A program made the position numbers and the translations under genes. Of a stretch of DNA of 11,982 bases, positions 6,842 through 11,982 are shown piece after piece. The stretch comes from Clostridia bacterium. Lineage in GTDB: Bacteria > Bacillota > DSM-16504 > Desulfitibacterales > Desulfitibacteraceae. The first letter of the stretch is position 1; every line of letters begins with the position of its first letter. The notes under the pieces were generated by a model that worked only from the letters and a program-made list of their open reading frames with translations, searched no databases and had not been told where the DNA came from. The DNA is taken from the NCBI GenBank assembly GCA_018333845.1, contig JAGXSK010000239.1, forward strand, positions 1 through 11,982. The letters run 5' to 3'.

Positions 6842-7363
6842 ATGATAGTAAAGATTACAGGATGTATTTTAATAATTGGAGCATGTAGCTACATGGGCTT
6901 CTTTTTAGGAAAACAGTATAATGCCAGGTTTGAACAGATTAGAAAATTAAGAAGCTCGTTGAAAATGCTGGAAACTGAAATCAGTTATTCAATGAATCCC
7001 CTGCCAGAGGCTCTTTTAAAGGTAGGGTCAAGAATTCCTGGTCCTGTGGGGACCTTATATAAGTATACAGCTGAGCTGCTAGAAAAAAATGTGGGTCTGC
7101 CCATGGATCAGGTATGGAAGGCTGGTTTATATAAGCTTTCTGAAGAAAGCTCACTAAAAAAAGAGGAATTGGATGTTCTAGATGATTTCGGCCTTGGATT
7201 GGGAGGCTCCGACAAGGAGGAACAGTTAAAAAATTTTCACCTGATTCAGGAACACTTACGGATAATTGAATTAAATGCAGAGAGTGATAGAAATAAGTAT
7301 GAAAGAATGTATAAGACCCTTGGCGTGCTGACAGGTGCTGCGCTGGCACTGGTATTGATTTAA
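6842..7363 (+). CDS. spoIIIAB: Stage III sporulation protein AB
   Basis: A 173-residue membrane protein, close to the 171 of Bacillus subtilis SpoIIIAB, whose fold is related to the inner-membrane platform protein (GspF) of type II secretion. It is thought to sit beside the ATPase SpoIIIAA. A hydrophobic segment lies at about residues 4-23, followed by the family stretch with GKQYNARFEQIRKLRSSL and LETEISYSMNPLPEAL. A second hydrophobic segment ends the protein (about 159-173, TLGVLTGAALALVLI), and the helical soluble part between them faces the mother-cell cytosol. The frame is open upstream to 6791 inside spoIIIAA, but AGGAG (6830-6834) sits 7 bases before the ATG at 6842, which therefore is the start. 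Confidence 0.93.
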   Translation: MIVKITGCILIIGACSYMGFFLGKQYNARFEQIRKLRSSLKMLETEISYSMNPLPEALLKVGSRIPGPVGTLYKYTAELLEKNVGLPMDQVWKAGLYKLSEESSLKKEELDVLDDFGLGLGGSDKEEQLKNFHLIQEHLRIIELNAESDRNKYERMYKTLGVLTGAALALVLI

Positions 7364-7394
7364 CCCAAACATGAACTCATGGGGGGAAGAGAAA

Positions 7395-7595
7395 ATGTCA
7401 AACTTGGATTTGGTTTTTAAGCTGGCTGGACTGGCTATGATTATTACTGTAATTCATGCCCTTCTAAAGCAAGCAGGACGAGATGAATATGCATACTTAT
7501 CTTTACTGGCAGGTGTAACTATAGCTTTATTATGGGTACTTCCTGTAATTGTTGAGCTCCTTTCAACTGTGAGGTCCGTATTCCAAATATACTAA
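7395..7595 (+). CDS. spoIIIAC: Stage III sporulation protein AC
   Basis: A 66-residue membrane protein, the expected length for SpoIIIAC, with two hydrophobic segments (about 7-25 and 34-57) joined by the short polar turn KQAGRDEYA. It belongs to the SpoIIIAC/AD family and is an integral part of the mother-cell side of the channel complex. An in-frame ATG at 7371 would add eight residues, but the G-rich ribosome site (GGGGGGAAG, 7381-7389) lies between the two and serves the ATG at 7395. It is 31 bases after spoIIIAB and 16 before spoIIIAD. Confidence 0.92.
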   Translation: MSNLDLVFKLAGLAMIITVIHALLKQAGRDEYAYLSLLAGVTIALLWVLPVIVELLSTVRSVFQIY

Positions 7596-7611
7596 AAGGG
7601 CGGTGGCTAAA

Positions 7612-8001
7612 ATGGAAATTTTGCAGATTGTAGGCTTGAGTATCTTAGCTGCCGTCATTATAGTTCTAGTAAAACAGGCCAACCTTCCAACAGTTGCTAT
7701 AACACTTAGTGTTCTTGTTGGAGCAACAATCTTTCTTATGATGCTTACAAAAATTGGTGCTATTATTGATATTCTCCAACAGCTAGCAGACCGGGCAAAT
7801 GTTAATCAATTCTATTTAGCCACAATTCTCAAGATAATCGGTATAGCATATATAGCTGAATTTGGATCACAAATGTGCAGGGACTCAGGAGAAACAGCAA
7901 TAGCAAGCAAAATTGAGTTTGCTGCAAAAATATTAATAATGATACTTGCCATCCCAATATTTGCTGCCATTTTAGAGTCTATAATTCGTCTGTTGCCATG
8001 A
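7612..8001 (+). CDS. spoIIIAD: Stage III sporulation protein AD
   Basis: A 129-residue protein with four hydrophobic segments (about 4-22, 28-47, 64-85, 98-124), slightly shorter than the 133 residues of Bacillus subtilis SpoIIIAD. Its first half resembles SpoIIIAC: VLVKQANLPTVAITLSVLVG against ALLKQAGRDEYAYLSLLAG, in line with the shared family. It is an integral membrane component of the SpoIIIA complex in the outer (mother-cell-derived) forespore membrane. A GTG at 7603 is in frame, but it overlaps the AGGGCGGTGG ribosome site that serves the ATG at 7612, so the ATG is chosen. The stop codon is 13 bases before spoIIIAE. Confidence 0.92.
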   Translation: MEILQIVGLSILAAVIIVLVKQANLPTVAITLSVLVGATIFLMMLTKIGAIIDILQQLADRANVNQFYLATILKIIGIAYIAEFGSQMCRDSGETAIASKIEFAAKILIMILAIPIFAAILESIIRLLP

Positions 8002-8014
8002 GGTGGAGGTTAAA

Positions 8015-9199
8015 ATGAGAAAATTACTAATTATATCACTTGCAGTGTTATCCCTTGCATTAGCCTGCCCGGTAATGGCAGATACGGAACAGGCATATAC
8101 TTATGATCTAGAAGAACAAATCAATGAACAGCTGGACAACTTAAATTTAAGTGAAATAGAGGAATTTATTCATCAAATAGATCAGGAAATTGGTCAATAT
8201 ATACCGGAAATATCATTAACTAAAACAATCCAGGGCATTAGAGATGGAGATATCAGCTTGCAGCTAGGGGATATCTTTAATGGTATACTAAGGTTTATTT
8301 TTAGAGAGTTTATAGTTCACTCGGCCTTGTTAGGAAAGCTTATAGTGCTGGCAATGATATGTGTACTCTTGCAAAACTTACAATCAGCCTTTGCAGAAAG
8401 TACAATTGGAAGATTATCTTATGGAATTACCTATCTGGTCTTGATAACAATAGCTGTAAGTTCCTTTATCCTGGTGGTGGAAACGGGCAAGACAGCCATT
8501 GAACAGATGGTAACCTTCGTACAAGCCCTCTTGCCTATACTGTTGACTCTACTAGCAGCCATGGGGGGGGTTACTAGTGCAGCCTTTATCCATCCCTTTA
8601 TGATGGTGGCTCTAGCTGTTATTACCACAATTATAAGTACAATAGTCTTTCCAATGATACATTTTTATGCTGTGTTGAGCATTGTAAGCCATATATCTGA
8701 AAAGTTTAAGGTTAGCCAACTAGCTGGTTTAATAAAAGATATTACAATGGGCATCATGATGCTTTGCATGACCTTATTTGTAGGAGCCTTGGGATTTCAG
8801 GGAGTAACTGGCGTGGTGGCAGATTCTCTGGCCCTTAGAACGGCTAAATTTTTAACAGGCTCTTTTATACCTGTTGTTGGACATATGCTTACAGACGCAT
8901 TAGAAGCCATTGTTGGAACCTCCATTTTATTAAAAAATGCAATAGGCCTTGTGGGAGTATTGGTGTTAGTAGTAATCTGGGTATTTCCAATGCTTAAGAT
9001 TTTAGTTATAGGAATAATATATAGGCTTGCGGGATCTCTAGTACAGCCTTTTGGAGAAAGCCAGATAGGAGATGCACTTCAAACAATGTCCAGATGCATA
9101 AATCTTGTGTTTGCTGCAGTAGCTGCTGTAGGACTTATGTTTTTCATTGGTGTAAGCATTATTATCGCTTTAGGCAACATAACGATTATGATGAGGTAG
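8015..9199 (+). CDS. spoIIIAE: Stage III sporulation protein AE
   Basis: A 394-residue polytopic membrane protein of the SpoIIIA channel (399 in Bacillus subtilis), with a permease-like layout. It begins with a signal peptide (MRKLLIISLAVLSLALACPVMA, probable cleavage after residue 22). A polar, Glu/Gln-rich region of about 75 residues should lie in the intermembrane space. Hydrophobic segments follow at about 102-122, 135-157, 166-183, 190-226, 244-262, 306-336 and 364-388. The family stretch LLAAMGGVTSAAF is at about 180-192. GGAGG (8005-8009) is 5 bases before the ATG at 8015; the in-frame GTG at 8003 is part of that ribosome site region. The MGGV codons form a run of eight G (8563-8570), but the reading frame is intact. 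Confidence 0.94.
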   Translation: MRKLLIISLAVLSLALACPVMADTEQAYTYDLEEQINEQLDNLNLSEIEEFIHQIDQEIGQYIPEISLTKTIQGIRDGDISLQLGDIFNGILRFIFREFIVHSALLGKLIVLAMICVLLQNLQSAFAESTIGRLSYGITYLVLITIAVSSFILVVETGKTAIEQMVTFVQALLPILLTLLAAMGGVTSAAFIHPFMMVALAVITTIISTIVFPMIHFYAVLSIVSHISEKFKVSQLAGLIKDITMGIMMLCMTLFVGALGFQGVTGVVADSLALRTAKFLTGSFIPVVGHMLTDALEAIVGTSILLKNAIGLVGVLVLVVIWVFPMLKILVIGIIYRLAGSLVQPFGESQIGDALQTMSRCINLVFAAVAAVGLMFFIGVSIIIALGNITIMMR

Positions 9200-9205
9200 G
9201 TGTTC

Positions 9206-9844
9206 ATGGTGATAGAAACACTAGGTGGACTAGTCAGCAATATAGCTATAATTGTCATACTAGCAGTTTTTGTAGAAATGCTTCTTCCGAACAATGACAT
9301 GGCAAAGTATCTAAGGCTTATAATGGGTTTGTTTATAATAGTAACTATTCTTGCTCCAATTATGACCTTATTTGAAAGGGAGGATTCCTTTGAAGTAGCT
9401 ACATGGAATTTTGCAGCTGATAACAGGCAGTTGGAATCCATATTAAAAAAGGGAGAAGACATGGGAAAATCAAATATTGAGAGGGCTTCACAAGAATATA
9501 TAAAAAAAATAGAAGGCCAAATCATTGCTCTGGTCAGGCTTATTCCCAAGGTAGACAAGGTAAGTGCTACAGTTAGTGTTCATGACAGCGAGGATGTGAG
9601 GTTTGGCGGCATAAAGAGTGTAATAATCTGGGCTACCCTGTCAGGAAATGAGCCTGTTAAGGAGGATTTAATCCCCAGGATAGATCCTATAGACATAGAT
9701 TTAAGCAAAATATCAGAAGAAGTTGACCAGCCCAAGGAAGTAAACAATTTTCATGACATTAACAAAATAGAAAATCAAATTCGAGATACCATATCAAATT
9801 TTTACGGCTTACAAAAAAACCAAATTCAAATTAAATGGAATTAA
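9206..9844 (+). CDS. spoIIIAF: Stage III sporulation protein AF
   Basis: A 212-residue membrane protein of the channel, near the 206 of Bacillus subtilis. Two N-terminal hydrophobic segments (about 8-27 and 36-55, YLRLIMGLFIIVTILAPI) are followed by a soluble domain. Its later part (about 95-150, KVDKVSATVSVHD onward) fits the ring-building-motif fold shared by SpoIIIAF, AG and AH. The soluble domain is expected in the intermembrane space. Start choice is between a GTG at 9200 and the ATG at 9206. GAGG at 9193-9196 gives 9 bases of spacing to the ATG and only 3 to the GTG, so the ATG is preferred. The gap to spoIIIAE is 6 bases, suggesting translational coupling. Confidence 0.9.
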   Translation: MVIETLGGLVSNIAIIVILAVFVEMLLPNNDMAKYLRLIMGLFIIVTILAPIMTLFEREDSFEVATWNFAADNRQLESILKKGEDMGKSNIERASQEYIKKIEGQIIALVRLIPKVDKVSATVSVHDSEDVRFGGIKSVIIWATLSGNEPVKEDLIPRIDPIDIDLSKISEEVDQPKEVNNFHDINKIENQIRDTISNFYGLQKNQIQIKWN

Positions 9845-9858
9845 CAGGAGGGATTTTA

Positions 9859-10470
9859 ATGGAAGGTAAAAAAGCAAAGGGTCTTAAACTGCCAGAGATT
9901 AAGCTGCCAGAAAAGCATAAAAAAGTTCTATTAATTGCAGTGTTAATCCTTGGATTTGGTGTGCTATTAGCAGGGTATAAAGGCGTACCTTCAAGCAAGA
10001 ACATGCGTGTAGATGAACCAATATCCAATGTAGCACCTGTAGTTTCCTATTCGTCTGCTATTACGCAGGCAGAGGTAGCCCTTGAGCAAAGACTTGAAAG
10101 AATCCTGGCTAAAATGGATGGAGTTGGCAATGTTTCTATATCAGTAGTATTTAAAGAAAGCCCAGAATACGAATATGCAGTAAATGTTAGCACATCAGAA
10201 AAATCCATAACTGAAAGTGATCAATCTGGTGGCAACAGGGTTACTCTAGATACTACAGAGACTGGACAGCTTGTTTTAGTTCGATCTGCCAATAATGCAG
10301 GTGAAAAACCTGTGGTAGTAAAGGAAATTAAACCAGAAATCTTAGGAGTTCTTGTTGTAGCCCAGGGAGCCAGCAATCCCCTGGTAAAAGCAGAATTAAC
10401 CAGGGCAGTCCAGACCCTTCTTGGAATCAGTTTAGATCAGGTTACAGTAGTCTCAGGAGAAGGAAGGTGA
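9859..10470 (+). CDS. spoIIIAG: Stage III sporulation protein AG, ring component
   Basis: SpoIIIAG forms a large oligomeric ring in the space between the mother-cell and forespore membranes. The 203-residue product (229 in Bacillus subtilis) has a short basic, proline-containing cytosolic tail (GLKLPEIKLPEKHKK), one transmembrane helix (about 22-40), a linker, and a C-terminal domain. That domain splits into two halves around a Ser/Thr/Gly-rich loop (KSITESDQSGGNRVTLDTTE), as in the AG ring-building motif with its beta insertion. The end GVLVVAQGASNPLVKAELTR onward is the typical family stretch. AGGAGGG (9846-9852) lies 6 bases before the ATG at 9859, which rules out the upstream in-frame ATG at 9835. 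The last codons overlap the ribosome site of spoIIIAH. Confidence 0.92.
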   Translation: MEGKKAKGLKLPEIKLPEKHKKVLLIAVLILGFGVLLAGYKGVPSSKNMRVDEPISNVAPVVSYSSAITQAEVALEQRLERILAKMDGVGNVSISVVFKESPEYEYAVNVSTSEKSITESDQSGGNRVTLDTTETGQLVLVRSANNAGEKPVVVKEIKPEILGVLVVAQGASNPLVKAELTRAVQTLLGISLDQVTVVSGEGR

Positions 10471-10475
10471 AAAAA

Positions 10476-11030
10476 ATGACAATTATAACCAATAGATATA
10501 CATTGGGTCTTATACTTGTAGCATTATTTTCAGCCATGTTGTATATAGGCTACATGGAATTAAAGCCATACGATGAAGCCCTAGTACTTGAAACTGCAAC
10601 AAAGCAAAAGGATGACCAGTTTGAGTGGCTAAATGAAGATTATGTAAACTTAAGCAAGTCTTCTGATGATGCTGTATTTTTTGTTGAATATAGATTAGAT
10701 AGGGATAAAATCAGAGGAAAGCAGTTGGAACTGCTAAAAAAAATAGTTGAGGATCCTAATTCAGTAGCAGAGACAAGACAAGAGGCACAACAAAAAATAA
10801 TTCAAATTACCAACTATTTGGAGCAGGAGTTACAGTTTGAAAACTTAATAAAAGCCAAGGGTTTCAAGGATGCTGTTATTTTTATCCAACCTCAATCAGT
10901 TACTGCTGTTGTCAATCAAAAAGAGTTTACAAAGGATGAAATAGCCCAAATTACAGATTTAGTAATAACTGTTACAGGACAAAGTATAGAAAACATCTAT
11001 ATAGTTCCCAATGGAGGCGAAAAACAATAA
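10476..11030 (+). CDS. spoIIIAH: Stage III sporulation protein AH, SpoIIQ partner
   Basis: SpoIIIAH is anchored in the mother-cell membrane and binds forespore SpoIIQ across the intermembrane space, linking the two halves of the channel; its C-terminal domain resembles YscJ/FliF ring proteins. The 184-residue protein has a transmembrane helix at about 7-26 and a charged helical linker (EYRLDRDKIRGKQLELLKKIV, QEAQQKIIQITNYLEQELQFE). The ring domain follows (GFKDAVIFIQPQSVTAVV onward). AGGTGA (10465-10470), which includes the spoIIIAG stop, is 5 bases before the ATG at 10476. A GTG at 10467, overlapping that stop, is the alternative start and would add three residues. spoIIQ itself is not in the window; in Bacillus subtilis it lies elsewhere in the genome. 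Confidence 0.92.
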   Translation: MTIITNRYTLGLILVALFSAMLYIGYMELKPYDEALVLETATKQKDDQFEWLNEDYVNLSKSSDDAVFFVEYRLDRDKIRGKQLELLKKIVEDPNSVAETRQEAQQKIIQITNYLEQELQFENLIKAKGFKDAVIFIQPQSVTAVVNQKEFTKDEIAQITDLVITVTGQSIENIYIVPNGGEKQ

Positions 11031-11036
11031 GTTATG

Positions 11037-11065
11037 TTTACACTTCAAGACAATATGGGTATAAT
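11037..11065 (+). promoter_or_regulatory. Sigma-A promoter of the asp23 cluster
   Basis: TTTACA (11037-11042) and a perfect TATAAT (11060-11065) are separated by exactly 17 bases in the 65-base gap after spoIIIAH. Initiation near 11072 would give a leader of about 24 bases holding AAGGAGG (11081-11087), 8 bases before the asp23 ATG. No terminator hairpin separates spoIIIAH from this promoter, so readthrough from spoIIIA may add to expression during sporulation. Confidence 0.75.
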
Positions 11066-11095
11066 ATAGAAAATAACTTTAAGGAGGACTATGGT

Positions 11096-11479
11096 ATGGA
11101 AAATACTGAATATACCCTAGGTAAAGTTAAGATAGCTGACGAGGTAGTTGCCACAATTGCTGGTTTAGCCGCCACAGAAATTCCGGGAGTAGCTGCAATG
11201 AGCGGTGGAGTTGTGGGAGGTATAGCTGAAAAACTTGGCAGAAAAAACCTTTCCAAGGGGGTAAAGGTTGAGGTTGGAGAAAAAGAGGCTGCAATAGACC
11301 TATTTATTATTGTTAACTTTGGTGCAAGAATTCCTGATGTGGCTTTAAAAATTCAGGAAAATGTAGAAAAGGCAGTACAGTCGTATACTGGATTAAAGGT
11401 TGTTGAGGTAAACATCCATGTACAGGGTGTATACTTTAAGTCTGAGGAAGGGCCTGAGGAGGAACCAAGGGTTAAATAG
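11096..11479 (+). CDS. Asp23/Gls24 (DUF322) family protein, first copy
   Basis: A 127-residue Asp23 family protein. In Staphylococcus aureus Asp23 is an abundant cytosolic protein held at the membrane by AmaP, and its loss triggers a cell-wall stress response; the related Bacillus subtilis YqhY gene lies in this same genome neighbourhood (after spoIIIA-accBC, before nusB). Visible family features are KIADEVVATIAGLAATEIPGV near the N-terminus, RKNLSKGVKVEVGEKEAAID in the middle, and IQENVEKAVQSYTGLKVVEVNIHVQGV near the end. The tail is acidic (EEGPEEEP). There is no signal peptide or membrane segment. The ATG at 11096 is served by AAGGAGG; an ATG five bases upstream is out of frame. A second copy follows after 30 bases. 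A role in envelope homeostasis is inferred from the family. Confidence 0.92.
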   Translation: MENTEYTLGKVKIADEVVATIAGLAATEIPGVAAMSGGVVGGIAEKLGRKNLSKGVKVEVGEKEAAIDLFIIVNFGARIPDVALKIQENVEKAVQSYTGLKVVEVNIHVQGVYFKSEEGPEEEPRVK

Positions 11480-11509
11480 AGTTATTTTACAATACAGGGA
11501 GGTTTGAAA

Positions 11510-11908
11510 GTGAAGACAGAAAAAATAGAAAAAACCGAATTTCAGCACGGACAAATAAAAATGGCTGATGAGGTGGTTGCTATCATAGCAGCACTAGCAG
11601 CTACAGAAGTCAAGGGAGTAAAAGCCATGAGTGGTGGAATTGTTGATGGCATTGCTGAGGTTCTTAGACGGAAAAACCTTACCAAGGGTGTGAAGGTAGA
11701 AGTAGGAGAAAAAGAAGCAGCAGTTGATCTTAATATTATTGTAGAATATGGAGCAAAGATTCCTGAAGTGGCTTTAGCGATACAAGATAGTGTTTCAAAG
11801 TCAATTGAAAGTATGACGGGACTTAAGGTTGTTGAAGTAAATATTAACGTCCTGGGAGTATCTTTAAAGGATGAACCTGTTGCCGAGGAAACTCAAAGAG
11901 TAAAGTAG
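11510..11908 (+). CDS. Asp23/Gls24 (DUF322) family protein, second copy
   Basis: A second Asp23 protein of 132 residues, 75 of 104 aligned residues identical to the first copy over the core (about 72%), so the pair looks like a tandem duplication. Differences cluster at the N-terminal extension (KTEKIEKTEFQHGQ) and at scattered surface-type positions; GVKVEVGEKEAA and TGLKVVEVNI are unchanged. The start is GTG at 11510, 7 bases after AGGGAGG (11496-11502). The in-frame TTG at 11504 is only one base from that site and is rejected. It lies 15 bases before the probable amaP gene, so the two Asp23 proteins and the anchor are likely co-transcribed. Whether the copies form mixed assemblies cannot be told from sequence. 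Confidence 0.92.
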   Translation: MKTEKIEKTEFQHGQIKMADEVVAIIAALAATEVKGVKAMSGGIVDGIAEVLRRKNLTKGVKVEVGEKEAAVDLNIIVEYGAKIPEVALAIQDSVSKSIESMTGLKVVEVNINVLGVSLKDEPVAEETQRVK

Positions 11909-11923
11909 AAAAGAGGTGCAGCA

Positions 11924-11982
11924 TTGAGCTTTGGGAATAGATTGTCAAATGTTTTCTTTTCTTTGTTGGGACTAGCCCTGGC
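11924..11982 (+). CDS. Probable AmaP, Asp23 membrane anchor, 3' partial
   Basis: Only the first 19 complete codons are in the window: MSFGNRLSNVFFSLLGLAL. A TTG start is served by GAGGTG (11913-11918), 5 bases upstream. A short polar start with an F-x-x-R element running into a hydrophobic helix is what AmaP (alkaline shock response membrane anchor) proteins look like, and these genes commonly accompany asp23 in Firmicutes. The call rests mainly on this context; any small membrane protein of the cluster would look alike at this length. Confidence 0.6.
   Translation, partial: MSFGNRLSNVFFSLLGLAL

Noticed and set aside
6981..7349. Open frame of 122 codons on the minus strand within spoIIIAB
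   Set aside because: It is antisense to a full-length spoIIIAB, with a His/Ser/Leu-rich product typical of a shadow frame and no family resemblance.
9079..9558. Open frame of 159 codons on the minus strand across spoIIIAE/spoIIIAF
   Set aside because: It lies fully antisense to two well-supported sporulation genes, has no recognisable domain and no clear ribosome site. Its composition mirrors the hydrophobic codons on the other strand.
9600..9858. Internal sporulation promoter upstream of spoIIIAG
   Set aside because: Bacillus subtilis has an internal promoter in its spoIIIA locus, so I looked here, but found no pair of elements resembling sigma-E or sigma-G patterns with correct spacing.
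1..11982. CRISPR arrays, insertion sequences, tRNA or rRNA genes, prophage genes
   Set aside because: No direct-repeat array, transposase motif, tRNA cloverleaf or phage-type gene was seen; the window is almost fully explained by known families.

Overview
The window is AT-rich, with short intergenic gaps, strong AGGAGG-type ribosome binding sites and frequent TTG/GTG starts. A complete spoIIIAA-AH operon identifies an endospore-forming Firmicute. A rubredoxin gene, a CD1247-like zinc-ribbon gene and an asp23-asp23-amaP cluster point to an anaerobic member of the Clostridia; I cannot name the genus from sequence alone. All genes but one read rightward.

Region 1 (1-5380) is a run of housekeeping genes: tldD (5' end cut by the window edge) and tldE, the two halves of a TldD/TldE peptidase; aroQ, a type II 3-dehydroquinase; an M24B Xaa-Pro aminopeptidase (yqhT/pepP-like); efp, encoding elongation factor P; and a small very acidic protein with two CxxC motifs. 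Gaps are 13 to 71 bases, and the run ends at a strong hairpin (5415-5455). aroQ-pepP-efp just before spoIIIA is also the Bacillus subtilis order (yqhS-yqhT-efp-yqhV-spoIIIA), so this is an old conserved neighbourhood. Here the acidic zinc-ribbon gene and a rubredoxin gene occupy the yqhV position.

Region 2 (5381-5832) holds the bidirectional terminator, a leftward 54-residue rubredoxin gene (5486-5650) with a good sigma-A promoter, and the upstream region of spoIIIA with a weak candidate sigma-E -10 element.

Region 3 (5833-11030) is the eight-gene spoIIIA operon, packed with 5 to 31 base gaps. In the mother cell its products build the secretion-like channel that, with forespore SpoIIQ, spans the two membranes around the engulfed forespore: AA is the ATPase, AB to AF are membrane parts, and AG and AH form rings in the intermembrane space.

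Region 4 (11031-11982) starts with a near-consensus sigma-A promoter (TTTACA-17-TATAAT) that drives two tandem asp23 (DUF322) paralogs about 72% identical over 104 residues, followed by the first codons of a probable amaP, the Asp23 membrane anchor.

Nearly everything belongs to known families in a familiar order. I found no convincing new system. The points worth a second look are the acidic zinc-ribbon gene, the inserted rubredoxin gene, the asp23 duplication with its own promoter, and a G8 tract inside spoIIIAE.
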